Positions 1 through 8,433 are shown, counted from the stretch's first letter. The stretch: 64,000 nucleotides of DNA from JAFAHD01 sp963772515 (GCA_963772515.1 CAVYXC010000002.1:682001-746000); one strand, 5' to 3'. Made by a program: numbers and translations. Notes: a model not told the origin generated them from the letters alone.

Positions 1-1
1 G

Positions 2-349
2 GACGAACTGCCCGCGCTCGCGCCCGATGAGAACACCTACGTCGCAGTGCTCACCCATGACGAGAAATTCGACGACCCGACGCTCGCCTACGTGTTGCGG
101 CTCCCGGTGCGCTACGTCGGCGCCATCGGCAGCCGGAAGACGCAGGCGGCGCGCCGCGCTCGTCTCGAGCGCGACGGCTTTCCGCCGGCGGTCGTCGACG
201 CGGTGCACGCGCCCATCGGGCTCGACATCGGCGCGCAATCGCCTGAGGAGATCGCGGTCGCGATACTCGCCGAGATGATCGCCGCGAAATACGATCGCAC
301 CGGTATGAAGTTGAAAGATCGCGCCGGCGACCACATCCACGCATCATAA
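2..349 (+). CDS. XdhC-family protein, C-terminal part (partial)
   Basis: This is the 3' end of a gene that begins before the window and is open from base 2. The roughly 115 visible residues match the C-terminal Rossmann-like domain of the XdhC/CoxI family, which helps insert or sulfurate the molybdenum cofactor of xanthine dehydrogenase-type enzymes. Landmarks are THDEKFDDP, the YVGAIGSRKT segment that fits the family YVGALGSRRT signature, and GLDIGAQSPEEIAVAILAE. The stop is at 347-349. The N-terminal XdhC_CoxI domain is out of view, so full architecture and partners cannot be judged. Confidence 0.85.
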   Translation, partial: DELPALAPDENTYVAVLTHDEKFDDPTLAYVLRLPVRYVGAIGSRKTQAARRARLERDGFPPAVVDAVHAPIGLDIGAQSPEEIAVAILAEMIAAKYDRTGMKLKDRAGDHIHAS

Positions 350-468
350 AGTCGATTTTTCGTATGCCGATGAAAAGAAGGAGATGGTCCGCGCGCTGGG
401 CAACGTCGCGTCAAGCTCAGTACGAGCGTGTCACATCCATTTGCTCCGCAGAATGGGGGTGAGTTAGA

Positions 469-519
469 ATGGCAAAGAAGAAGAAAGCAGCCAAGAAGTC
501 CAAGAAGAAAAAGCACTAG
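469..519 (+). CDS. 16-residue lysine-rich peptide
   Basis: A very short gene reads MAKKKKAAKKSKKKKH and then TAG. A GGGGGTGAG stretch lies just upstream of the ATG and can serve as a ribosome binding site, and a strong intrinsic terminator follows 23 bases after the stop. Eleven of 16 residues are lysine, like histone-H1-type tails or nucleic-acid-binding peptides. Function is unknown; binding of DNA, RNA or membranes is an inference from charge only. An RBS, an ORF and a terminator in one compact unit is why I list it, but low complexity makes chance possible. Confidence 0.5.
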   Translation: MAKKKKAAKKSKKKKH

Positions 520-542
520 GCGTAACGTCTAGCGCAAAGAAG

Positions 543-572
543 AAGAGCGAAGCGTTCCTTCGCTCTTTTTTT
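543..572 (+). terminator. Rho-independent terminator
   Basis: A 10-bp perfect stem (AAGAGCGAAG paired with CTTCGCTCTT) encloses a 5-base loop and runs into a T tract. It closes the lysine-rich peptide transcript. The minus-strand gene ending at 578 converges here, and the A-rich 5' side may let it work in both directions. Confidence 0.85.
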
Positions 573-577
573 CTTCT

Positions 578-790
578 CTAGTCCTGCGTGACGACGAGAA
601 CGCTATGGCCGCGATGCTCGTCGAGAAACCGCAGGCCATCGGTCATCCACAGGTCCAGCCCCGCTGAGGCGTGCTCGCCGACCTCGCGCGCCACGTGTTC
701 GCGGTCGCGCAGCCAGCGCACGTGGGTCACCCCCTGTGCCAGCCAGACGACCTCACCGCAATCCTCGCAAGCGAACCCTGCCTGGGCCAT
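578..790 (-). CDS. Small CxxC protein, function unknown
   Basis: A 70-residue protein with an N-terminal CEDC pair followed by GEVVWLAQGVTHVRWLRDREHVARE and an acidic tail. Its ATG overlaps the stop of the upstream phosphatase gene (TGATG), so the two are probably co-translated. The single CxxC could bind metal or be redox active, but no second pair is present for a full zinc ribbon. I do not recognise the family. Placement suggests a small partner of the phosphatase. Confidence 0.5.
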   Translation of the reverse strand: MAQAGFACEDCGEVVWLAQGVTHVRWLRDREHVAREVGEHASAGLDLWMTDGLRFLDEHRGHSVLVVTQD

Positions 791-2256
791 CAGCCGACCC
801 GCCCATCCGCCGGCTCTGGCGTGACCTCGTGCCGAGTCTGCCCGTCGCTCGGCTCCCCGGTGACCGGCGAGCGCTGCACCCTGATGATCAGCAGCGCCAG
901 GTCGTCGGCGACGCGGCCCCCTGCATAGCGGCGCAGGCTCGTCACGACCTCGTCAGCCAGCCGTTGCGGATCGGCGTCGCCGCGCTCGATCCAGCGGCTC
1001 GTCTGCTCCTCGCCGAGCATGATGCCGGCCGAATCGCGCGCTTCGGTCAGACCATCGGTCGCAAGCACGATGACGTCACCGACGCCGAGCTGCGTGCGGC
1101 GGCTCACGAAGGCTTCATCGCGCTCCAATCCGATGAGCGGCCCAGTAGCCGGCAGCGTGGACACGTGGCTGCCACGGCGCACGAACACGGACCCATGCCC
1201 TGCGCTCGCGTAGGTGAGCGTCAGATCGCGATCCTCGACGATGCCGAGAAAAACGCTGACGAATGCGCCCGGATCCGCGGCCGCGCGCTCGAAGATGGCG
1301 TTGAAGCGGTGCAGGATGACGGCCGGATCCGATTCGCTCTCGGCAAGCGTGCGTATCGAATATTTCACCAACGCCGTTTCAACCGCCGCGGCGACGCCCT
1401 TGCCGCTGACGTCGGCGACCATGATCAGCGCGCGGTGGTCGTCGAGCCGGTACACGTCGAAGAGGTCGCCGCCGATGGCGGCTTCGCGCGTCGACGACAC
1501 GTACGCCGTGCCGACGCGCAGGTACGGCAAGACGTCCCAGCCGCTCAAGAACGCCCGCTGCAGCGTGTCGGTCACCGCCCGCTCGCGCGTGAGCGCGGCT
1601 TGGCTGCGGCTGCGATAGGCCTCGGCGATGAGCGCCGCCAGCCCGAAGAGCAGGATCAGACCGGCGGTCGCGATGGCTGTGTTACGCAGCAGCTTGGACG
1701 ATTCGTCGAATAAACGTTGAGACTCGCTGTCGAAGATGTGCGCGACCGTCGCATAATCGTTGCGGATGCGGTCCATGATGATCTTGCCGCGCTCCAGACG
1801 CGCGACGACATCGGGCGCGTTGGCGTTCTTGACGAGCGGGCCTTCGATTTTGAGCTCCCATACAGCGTGTTGGCGCCGTATGTCGAGCACCGGCGCAGAC
1901 GCGCCGACCACACCTGAGTCGTTGACGAAGCGCACCAGGTCGGCATAGGTCGGGTCGAACTGGGACTGCGCGGTGACCAGCGGATCGAGGAAATACGGCT
2001 TGCCCGTGCTCAGGTAGCCGCGCAAGGCCGTCTCCTCATCCGTCTGCAGCTGGAGGACCTGCGCGAGCCGCTCGCGGGCCCCGTCGAACGCCTCGTGCCG
2101 TATCAGGATCGAGCGGACGGTGGTGTACGAGAACCAGGAGCCGACGACGGACACCACAAGCGCGACCAACAGCACGGCCCCGGCGGTGATCGTGCCCGGC
2201 GGACGTTCGAAACGCGTCGGCACTCGTGTCGCTGACGGCAGTGTTCGATTTCCCAT
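790..2256 (-). CDS. CHASE3-SpoIIE membrane protein phosphatase
   Basis: A 488-residue signalling protein. A first membrane helix (about 24-46) and a second (about 193-212) flank an extracytoplasmic helical region that looks like CHASE3 (a TDEETALRGYLSTGKPYFLDP-type segment). The C-terminal half is a SpoIIE/PP2C-like serine phosphatase with the metal-binding signatures GGDLFDVY, VADVSGKGVAAA, ASAGHGSVF and ATDGLTEARD. Such proteins dephosphorylate anti-sigma-factor antagonists in partner-switching pathways. No anti-sigma or STAS gene lies next to it, so its target is elsewhere. It is co-transcribed with the 70-residue CxxC gene. Confidence 0.88.
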   Translation of the reverse strand: MGNRTLPSATRVPTRFERPPGTITAGAVLLVALVVSVVGSWFSYTTVRSILIRHEAFDGARERLAQVLQLQTDEETALRGYLSTGKPYFLDPLVTAQSQFDPTYADLVRFVNDSGVVGASAPVLDIRRQHAVWELKIEGPLVKNANAPDVVARLERGKIIMDRIRNDYATVAHIFDSESQRLFDESSKLLRNTAIATAGLILLFGLAALIAEAYRSRSQAALTRERAVTDTLQRAFLSGWDVLPYLRVGTAYVSSTREAAIGGDLFDVYRLDDHRALIMVADVSGKGVAAAVETALVKYSIRTLAESESDPAVILHRFNAIFERAAADPGAFVSVFLGIVEDRDLTLTYASAGHGSVFVRRGSHVSTLPATGPLIGLERDEAFVSRRTQLGVGDVIVLATDGLTEARDSAGIMLGEEQTSRWIERGDADPQRLADEVVTSLRRYAGGRVADDLALLIIRVQRSPVTGEPSDGQTRHEVTPEPADGRVG

Positions 2257-2337
2257 CTCTTAAAGAAGAAGCTGGTAGGGGCCGTACGTCTTCGCCGTGC
2301 GGCGCGGCCCGTCCCGGTTCAGGCGGGGTCGGTGCGG

Positions 2338-2670
2338 CTAGCGGACCGGCGTCTTGAACGCCTCGTCAAGCAGCGGCGCAAGCTCGCCGCGTTGATGCAT
2401 CGGGCCGAGGATGTCCGTATCTCCGTAGAACTTGCCGTTGATGAAGACCTTCGGCAGCGTGGGCCAGTCGGTCAACTCCGTCAGCGCTTGACGTTTTGGC
2501 ATGTCCTCGAGCACGTCGATGACTTCGAAGGGGTACGCGAACTGATTGAAAAACGCGATCGTCTCCATCGTGAAGCCGCAGCGCGGAGCGTCCTTGGTGC
2601 CTTTGCCGTAGACGAGCACTTTGTTGGTCTTGATCTCGTCTTCGATCCGGCGCTTGAGGTCGTCAGTCAT
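2338..2670 (-). CDS. grxD: Monothiol glutaredoxin, Grx4 family (CGFT variant)
   Basis: A 110-residue class II monothiol glutaredoxin, the usual single-domain length. It begins TDDLKRRIEDEIKTNKVLVY and carries the family features WPTLPKVFINGKFYGD and the GG-like region before the C-terminal helix. Grx4 proteins bind a [2Fe-2S] cluster with glutathione and pass it on, often with BolA. The active site reads CGFT instead of the nearly universal CGFS; the cysteine is kept. The start overlaps the bolA stop by 4 bases, so the pair is coupled. Confidence 0.93.
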   Translation of the reverse strand: MTDDLKRRIEDEIKTNKVLVYGKGTKDAPRCGFTMETIAFFNQFAYPFEVIDVLEDMPKRQALTELTDWPTLPKVFINGKFYGDTDILGPMHQRGELAPLLDEAFKTPVR

Positions 2671-2909
2671 GATTTTTCTTCTTCCGTTAGGGTCGTCAGT
2701 TCGACCGCGTGCAGCCGGCCGTCGCCGAGCGCGTCGCCCAGAGCCTTGTAGACCAGCCGGTGCCGGTCAAGGGGCGACAGTCCGGCGAAGCCCTTGGATA
2801 CGACTTTGAGGTTGTAGTGGTCGTGCGTGCCGGTTCGGTCGTATATCTCGACGCGGGCGTCGGGGAGGCTGCGGCGGACCAGTGCGGTCAATTCGATCGG
2901 TGTGATCAC
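2667..2909 (-). CDS. bolA: BolA-family protein
   Basis: An 80-residue BolA protein. Diagnostic parts are ALVRRSLPDARVEIYDRTG, the DHYNLKVVSKGFAGLSPLDRH core and YKALGDALGDGRLHAVEL. BolA partners with monothiol glutaredoxins to form a bridged [2Fe-2S] heterodimer, and here it sits directly upstream of grxD with a 4-base overlap. I chose the GTG at 2909 because the next upstream ATG would run through the divergent gene at 3012 and add about 90 residues without BolA character. Start confidence is moderate; family confidence is high. Confidence 0.88.
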   Translation of the reverse strand: MITPIELTALVRRSLPDARVEIYDRTGTHDHYNLKVVSKGFAGLSPLDRHRLVYKALGDALGDGRLHAVELTTLTEEEKS

Positions 2910-3011
2910 ATCGAGTAGCTTCTTCGGAACGTCGGTGCACCTCTGCCGAACGAGGCGCTGTCCCGAGTATTCACTGCACGTTTTGCCGGACCGTGCCGAT
3001 ACATGACCTAG

Positions 3012-3695
3012 ATGGACTACTTCAATATCTATGCCCTTGCGGACAAGCTCAGCGACGTCATCCACGACCATCTTCCCATCGCGCTCGGCCTGATGGTGCT
3101 CGGCGGCGTGCTCAGCAGCCTGAGCCCCTCTAGCGTGCCGCGCATGGTCGCGATTCTCAATTACGCGGGGCGCGAGGCGCAAGGCGCCGGCGCCGCCGCC
3201 GTTCTCTCGTTGGCGTTCATCGCGGGCATCTGCGCAGTGTACTGCGCGGTTGGAGCCCTAGCAGGCTCGATGGGCGCGCTGCTGACGATGACCGGCTTTC
3301 TGTACTACTTCACGGCCGCGCTGTGCCTGCTTATGGGCCTTTCGATGATCCGCCTGATCGAGATCCCCATCAAGGCTCCGGCCCTCGGCTTTGCCGGCCA
3401 CGGCGTGATCGGCGCGTTCCTGCTCGGCTTCGGCTTCGCATTCCTGATAGCACCCGACGCGACGCCGTTCATGATCGGCGCGCTCGCGGTCACCACCTTC
3501 CAAGGCGAGCTCGGTCTTGGCGCTCTCCTCATGCTGGCGTTCGGCATCGGCCACGGTCTCCCGGTGTTCGTGGTCGGCGTGCTCGCGCCGTGGTACACGC
3601 ACCACCCGGCGGTCAAAAAATGGCAGCTCGCGGCGGAAATGGCGGCCGGTTACGTGCTCGTCTTCTTGGCGCTCTTCTTCGTGGTCATCGCATGA
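3012..3695 (+). CDS. CcdA/DsbD-like membrane protein lacking the redox cysteines
   Basis: A 227-residue polytopic membrane protein with about six helices in the arrangement of CcdA/DsbD-beta. The first motif, normally SPCVLP at the end of helix 1, reads SPSSVPRM here, and the second, normally a PC in helix 4, reads APDATPFM. The region visible to me contains only isolated cysteines elsewhere. CcdA moves reducing power across the membrane for cytochrome c maturation and needs both cysteines, so classic thiol transfer is unlikely. It overlaps the following TPR gene by 4 bases. Confidence 0.65.
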   Translation: MDYFNIYALADKLSDVIHDHLPIALGLMVLGGVLSSLSPSSVPRMVAILNYAGREAQGAGAAAVLSLAFIAGICAVYCAVGALAGSMGALLTMTGFLYYFTAALCLLMGLSMIRLIEIPIKAPALGFAGHGVIGAFLLGFGFAFLIAPDATPFMIGALAVTTFQGELGLGALLMLAFGIGHGLPVFVVGVLAPWYTHHPAVKKWQLAAEMAAGYVLVFLALFFVVIA

Positions 3696-4304
3696 GCACC
3701 AATCCGCAAGTCGCAGCGCCCGCGGACGCTCCGCACGCGGCGGTCGACGTCCGCCCGTACATCATCAAGACCTACGACCGGTGGATCATCCTCGTGCTCG
3801 TGCTGGTGGCCGGGTGGCTGCTCTTCAGGCCGCTCTTCGCATTCTCCGTGTACTATCGCGGGCGTGAGTTTCGAGCATATGCTGCGGCTGCGCGTGGCCG
3901 AGCACTATTACCGCAAGGCGATCAGCGTGGACCCCAAGATCCCGGAGGGTTGGCTCGGCCTGGGCGAGCTGCAGATGATGCGCGCGCGCTCCGAACCCGC
4001 TGATTATGCGAACACGATCGACACCTTCACGCGCGGGCTTGCGTTCAATCCGAAAAGCGGCGTGCTCGCGTTTTCGTTGTGCCGAGCCTACTATGAGATC
4101 GGCAAGGACTATCCGCACGCGCTTGCCGCGTGCCAGCGCGGCTTCCAGAACGACGAGAACAACCGGTTCGCATGGGACTACGCCGCCTGGGCGAGCCTGC
4201 ACGTGGGCAAGCGCGACCAGGCGTTGGAGTATTGGCGCGAGGCGCTGCGCCGCGGACACTCGCCCGCGGCAGCCTTCATCAAGCGCTACTCGAAAAGCGG
4301 CTAA
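3692..4304 (+). CDS. Membrane-anchored TPR protein with an apparent single-base frameshift
   Basis: The first reading frame, starting at the ATG at 3692 that overlaps the previous stop, gives a short N-terminus and one membrane helix (WIILVLVLVAGWLLFRPLF). Near 3860 the sensible coding passes to the next frame, which reads on through about 145 residues of tetratricopeptide repeats (AEHYYRKAISVDPKIPEGWLG) to the stop at 4302-4304. Removing one G from the GGG at 3860-3862 fuses both into one protein of about 203 residues (helix, short linker, TPRs). This may be a sequencing error, a real mutation or programmed slippage. Two separately started, overlapping genes (GTG at 3864) are the alternative. 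Confidence 0.6.
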
Positions 4305-4870
4305 GACGCCGCGGCCGCCGGCGAGGCCTGGCGCAGTCTGAAGGACCAGACGATCAGCATCGCGCCGAAGATGATCGCGTAGATCCCTAACACCCACACG
4401 TAGGCCAGCAACGCTTCGATCGGCGCCCACGCGAAAATGATGCCGACGATGATCGAAAGCCCGCCGCCAAGGCCAAGCAGCCACGGCGCGCCGCCGCCGC
4501 CGCCGAACCGGAAGGCCGCGACGAGCTCGAAGATGCCGGTCGCGATCGCCCACACCGCGATCACGAAGGCGACGACCACCGCGCTGAGGCCTGTGAAACG
4601 GAAGAACACGATGCCGACCGCGATGCCGACGATCGCCTCGAAGATCAGCGGCCACCAGCGGTCGCTGTGGACGCCGAGCCGAAATGCTTGGATGAGCGCG
4701 AACGCGCCGTCGACCAACGCATATGCGCCGAACAGATAGAGCAGCGCCACGAGCGTGATGCCCGGATAGAAGATGAACAGCGCTCCGAAAATGATTCCGA
4801 TGATTCCGCGGATCAGCAGCACCCACCAATGGTCGGCGATCGCGCCGACGATATCAGCCGCTAGAGCCAT
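4301..4870 (-). CDS. HdeD-family membrane protein
   Basis: A 189-residue protein with six hydrophobic helices and the HdeD/DUF308 pattern of repeated GxxxGxxF helices (RGIIGIIFGALFIFYPG, GIAVGIVFFRFTG, IIVGIIFAWAP). E. coli HdeD is linked to acid stress; the biochemical role of the family is unclear. An AAGGAG sequence six bases upstream fixes the ATG at 4870 and excludes a 91-residue upstream extension. The gene converges on the TPR gene, with interlocking stop codons. Confidence 0.85.
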   Translation of the reverse strand: MALAADIVGAIADHWWVLLIRGIIGIIFGALFIFYPGITLVALLYLFGAYALVDGAFALIQAFRLGVHSDRWWPLIFEAIVGIAVGIVFFRFTGLSAVVVAFVIAVWAIATGIFELVAAFRFGGGGGAPWLLGLGGGLSIIVGIIFAWAPIEALLAYVWVLGIYAIIFGAMLIVWSFRLRQASPAAAAS

Positions 4871-5018
4871 GGCCAATCTCCTTTGAATCTCGCGAGCGAA
4901 AGACAGTGCGTGTCGAGCGGACTTTGGAGTTGGCGCCAGAGCGGGCGTCGCACCCGCCCTCGCCGGGACGATGACACGCGCGCGCCAAAGGTGAACACCA
5001 CAGAGGGAGATCGATGCT

Positions 5019-6323
5019 ATGAGCGTTTCTCGGGCTGGCTTTTTGAGCGTGCTCGCCGCCGCAGCCGGCATGGGCGTCGCCACGCGCGCAGAGGCGGCGA
5101 AGCCGCCGTGGGACCCGTTGCCGCCGCCGCTCAAGCCGCCCAAGCAGCGAGTCGGACGGCGTGCGCTCGTGCTCAGCGGCGGCGGCGCGCGTGGCTCCTA
5201 CGAAGCCGGCGTGCTCAAGTATCTATTCAAAGACGCGGACGAAGAGGGTCCGCCGTTCGACCTGGTCTGCGGCACGTCCGCCGGCGCGATCAATGCGGCG
5301 TTCGCCGCGCGTGGGACCCAAGCGTCCATTGCGCAAGCCGAGACGTTCTGGCGCGATCTGCCGAACGAGAAGATCATGGTGTTTGAGCCGCAGTTCCAGC
5401 AGGGCATCACCGCCGTCGACTATATCTTGCAGTCGTCTCACCATGGTTATCCCGCCAAGCTGTCCTATCTCGCGCGTGCCAACCGCTCGTTTCACGCCAT
5501 GGGGCCGCCCAAAGAGCTGGTGTACGTCATGGGCGCTGTCAACGACGATGCGATCCAAAAACTCGTACGCAAATACGCGATGACGCTCGACGAGCTCAAG
5601 CTCAGCCTCGTCATCACGGCGACCAACGTCACGGTGCTCGGCTCCGACACGTTCTACAATTTCAACGGTCCATTCGGTCCCGCGATGCAGCAGAGCTTCT
5701 TGACCGCCGCACGCCTGCTTGCGGCCAACCAGATCATCGAAGACGCCGACGTCGAAACGCCGCGCGACAGCTACGATCATCGCTACCGGCTTTCATCCGA
5801 CAACTTCATGGATGCCGTGCTCGCCTCGACCGCGGTGCCGGGCGTGTTCCAGCCGGTGAGCGTCGTGCATGACGAAACGGGTGCGGTGAACGACTACGTC
5901 GATGGCGGCGTCGCGAACAACGTGCCCGTTGGCGTCGCGGTGAACGCGGGAGCGACCGACGTCACGGTCGTGATGGTCAACGCCCCCGACGAGATCGTGC
6001 CGCCGCCACCGGAGACGCTGCCCGACCTGCTGCAGGCGTGTTTCAATCTCATGCAGCGCCAGATACTTGAAAGCGATGTGCGGCTAGTATTCACGCGCAA
6101 TCTCTTGTCGCGGCACCGAGAGGTCGAAGGCCTCAGCCCCGACGCGGCCGACTTCGTCAACGCGCTGCATCTGGAGCATTGGGAACCGATCCGCATGCGC
6201 GTCATCCGGCCTGCGCAGACGCTCGACGTGACGACGATGGGCTTTGACAATGCCGACGGAATCGCCGCCGCGATCGACGCCGGGTACCAAGACGCGCAGA
6301 ACCCCTTGCTGTTTTCGGCCTAA
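5019..6323 (+). CDS. Secreted patatin-like phospholipase (copy 1)
   Basis: A 434-residue patatin-family lipid acyl hydrolase. An N-terminal segment (SRAGFLSVLAAAAGMGV, then AEA) looks like an export signal. The oxyanion-hole motif GGGARG is at about 54-59, the nucleophile elbow GTSAG at 85-89 (Ser87), and the catalytic Asp in VDGGVANN at about 294. All parts of the Ser-Asp dyad are present. A proline-rich spacer (PLPPPLKPPK) separates signal and domain. A GAGGGAG ribosome site precedes the ATG. The next gene is a close paralogue. Confidence 0.9.
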   Translation: MSVSRAGFLSVLAAAAGMGVATRAEAAKPPWDPLPPPLKPPKQRVGRRALVLSGGGARGSYEAGVLKYLFKDADEEGPPFDLVCGTSAGAINAAFAARGTQASIAQAETFWRDLPNEKIMVFEPQFQQGITAVDYILQSSHHGYPAKLSYLARANRSFHAMGPPKELVYVMGAVNDDAIQKLVRKYAMTLDELKLSLVITATNVTVLGSDTFYNFNGPFGPAMQQSFLTAARLLAANQIIEDADVETPRDSYDHRYRLSSDNFMDAVLASTAVPGVFQPVSVVHDETGAVNDYVDGGVANNVPVGVAVNAGATDVTVVMVNAPDEIVPPPPETLPDLLQACFNLMQRQILESDVRLVFTRNLLSRHREVEGLSPDAADFVNALHLEHWEPIRMRVIRPAQTLDVTTMGFDNADGIAAAIDAGYQDAQNPLLFSA

Positions 6324-6418
6324 TAGGAAGTAGCGCGAAGCGCTAATCCACAGGCGTTGCCCGAACGGCTCGCGTATCTCTATACTTTCACACGTTCTGA
6401 CAGGAGCCGCAGTTCGCT

Positions 6419-7693
6419 ATGAAACTGTCGCGATCGGGATTTCTCGCCGCGCTCGGAGCAGCCGGCGCCGCCGCTGGAGCGGCGCGCGCGGATGCCGCGT
6501 TGCCGCCGTGGTACCCGTTGCCGCCGCCGTTGAAGCCGAAACTTCCGACGCGGGCACTGGTGCTCAGCGGCGCGGGGGCGCGCGGCGCCTATGAGGCCGG
6601 TGCGCTCAAGTGGTTATACAAGGACGTCGCCACGCAAGGCTCGCCGTACGACATCGTCTGCGGCACGTCCGCCGGCGCGATCAACGCGGCGTTCGCGGCG
6701 CGTGCGACTGCCGAATCGATCGCACAGGCCGAACAGCTGTGGCTGTCCATGCCGCAGGCCAATGTGCTCCAGCTCGTGCCTCCGGCACAGCACGCGATGG
6801 ATGCGGGCGAAGCCTTTCGCGAGTCGTCCGAACACGGCTTCCCTGCGAAGCTGAAGTATCTCAGCCGGGCGAATAAAGAGCTCAAAGCCATGGGCTCGAA
6901 AGAGGACCTCGCGAAGGTGATGGGAGTGGTCAGCAGCGACGGCCTCAACGCGCTGGTCGAGAAATATCCCTTCACGCTGACCGAGTTGCAGACCGGCCTC
7001 ATCATCGCCGCCACCAACATGACCCGCTTCAGCTCGGATGCGTTCTACCATTTCACCGGGCCAAAGGCCGACGCGCAGAGCCGGCATTTCACGACCCGCT
7101 TGGCGATCACCGCCGAGGACAGCAACGTCATCGCGCAGCCCAGCAACAACCGCTTCCGTTTGACGCAGGACAACCTGGTCAAAGCCGTGCTCGCGTCGGC
7201 GGCCGTTCCCGGAATCTTTCAACCGGTCGAGGTGCCGGTGACGGAGACCGGGGCCGCCGATCTGTACGTGGATGGCGGCGTCGCGAACAACACGCCGGTC
7301 AGCACAGCGGCGATCGCTGGCGCGACCGATGTCACCGTGCTGATCGCCACGTCACCGGACGAGGGCAAGGAAAAGCAGCCGACGACCCTGCCGGGCCTGC
7401 TGCAGGCCTCGTTCGCGGTCATCCAACGGGAACTGCTCGAGGGCGACTTGCGGATCGCGCTCGCGAAGAATTTGCTTTCGCGGATGCGCGACTACAGCGG
7501 TCTGAGCGCGCAAACAGTAGAATTTCTGCAGGCGATCCACTCGTCGGATTGGGAGCCGATCAAACTGCGCATCATCCGGCCGAAGACGGTGATGGCGCTC
7601 ACCGCCATGGGCTTCAACGACGCCGCGGACCTGCAAGCCGCGTTCGATATGGGTTACAATGACGCCCAGACCCCGACGATATACTCGCTGTGA
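6419..7693 (+). CDS. Secreted patatin-like phospholipase (copy 2)
   Basis: A 424-residue paralogue of the preceding gene, alike over the full length including the signal region, the proline-rich spacer (PLPPPLKPK) and the C-terminal MGFNDAADLQAAFDMGY block. The oxyanion motif is GAGARG (51-56), the elbow GTSAG (82-86, Ser84) and the Asp lies in VDGGVANNTPV at about 284, so it should be active. The pair arose by tandem duplication and has clearly diverged. A short inverted repeat (TAGCGC-GAA-GCGCTA) lies between the copies at about 6330-6344. The gene for a secreted protein begins 8 bases after its stop. Confidence 0.9.
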   Translation: MKLSRSGFLAALGAAGAAAGAARADAALPPWYPLPPPLKPKLPTRALVLSGAGARGAYEAGALKWLYKDVATQGSPYDIVCGTSAGAINAAFAARATAESIAQAEQLWLSMPQANVLQLVPPAQHAMDAGEAFRESSEHGFPAKLKYLSRANKELKAMGSKEDLAKVMGVVSSDGLNALVEKYPFTLTELQTGLIIAATNMTRFSSDAFYHFTGPKADAQSRHFTTRLAITAEDSNVIAQPSNNRFRLTQDNLVKAVLASAAVPGIFQPVEVPVTETGAADLYVDGGVANNTPVSTAAIAGATDVTVLIATSPDEGKEKQPTTLPGLLQASFAVIQRELLEGDLRIALAKNLLSRMRDYSGLSAQTVEFLQAIHSSDWEPIKLRIIRPKTVMALTAMGFNDAADLQAAFDMGYNDAQTPTIYSL

Positions 7694-7701
7694 GGTGCGA
7701 T

Positions 7702-8364
7702 ATGAAAGTCTGGTACTTAGCGCTGGCGGTGATGACGCTGCTCGGCGCCTCTCCCAGCCCGGTCCCGACCGCGTCCGACGCACCGACCGCCGCGGACATC
7801 CTCGCCCGCATGGTCGCGGCCCGAAAGGGCCTCGATACGTACATCGTTCCAGTCCATTTCGACGTCAAGATGCACCGCCCGCTGGGGGTCTCCATGGGGA
7901 TCGACGGCACCCGCTACTTCCAGCGCCCCGACAAACAGGCGCTGGACATGAAATCGGTGCCGGCCGCCGCCAAAGCGTTCCAGCAGATGACCGCGTCGCT
8001 GGGCACCGCCGAGACGTGGCCCAATACGTACGATATCACGCTCGTCCCGCCGAACCCATCAGCCGGCTACTACGAGTTACGAGGAGTTCCGAAGAACAGT
8101 AGCAGCACCGTGGACCACATCCTTATCGATGTCGCCAAGGACACGGTCGCTCCGATGCGAGCGCGCTGGTTCTATCACAACGGCTCGACCATTGACATGA
8201 CGATTGACAACGCCATGGCTGGCGGCCAATATCTGATGCCCAACACCGAGACGCTGGATTTGTCGTTCCCGTCATTCGCAGGACACGCGGTTGGGCACTA
8301 CGGCGACTACTCGGTCAATCAGCCCATCCCGGCGTCGGTTTGGGGACAGAAGTCAGGATCGTAG
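7702..8364 (+). CDS. Secreted protein, possibly LolA-like fold
   Basis: A 220-residue protein with a clear signal peptide (MKVWYLALAVMTLLGAS) and then AADILARMVAARKGLDTY, the kind of opening seen in outer-membrane-lipoprotein-sorting (LolA-like) and DUF-type secreted domains. A run of beta-strands follows, including VHFDVKMHRPLGVSMGID and YNNGS-like turns. No catalytic motif is visible. It is 8 bases after the second phospholipase and likely co-transcribed. I use the ATG at 7702, where the signal peptide starts, over an in-frame GTG at 7690. Confidence 0.6.
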   Translation: MKVWYLALAVMTLLGASPSPVPTASDAPTAADILARMVAARKGLDTYIVPVHFDVKMHRPLGVSMGIDGTRYFQRPDKQALDMKSVPAAAKAFQQMTASLGTAETWPNTYDITLVPPNPSAGYYELRGVPKNSSSTVDHILIDVAKDTVAPMRARWFYHNGSTIDMTIDNAMAGGQYLMPNTETLDLSFPSFAGHAVGHYGDYSVNQPIPASVWGQKSGS

Positions 8365-8433
8365 CGAGCAGGGGCCGTGACGACGCGCGTGGGACTTATG
8401 GCGTCCCTCGCATGAGCAGAAAGGTTCGGGACC

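Noticed and set aside
364..462. A 32-codon ORF (MPMKRRRWSARW...) upstream of the Lys-rich peptide
   Set aside because: No convincing ribosome site and arginine-rich composition like a random frame. A leader peptide is possible but unsupported.
6330..6344. TAGCGC-GAA-GCGCTA between the patatin genes as a terminator
   Set aside because: Only 6 bp and no T run; too weak to call.
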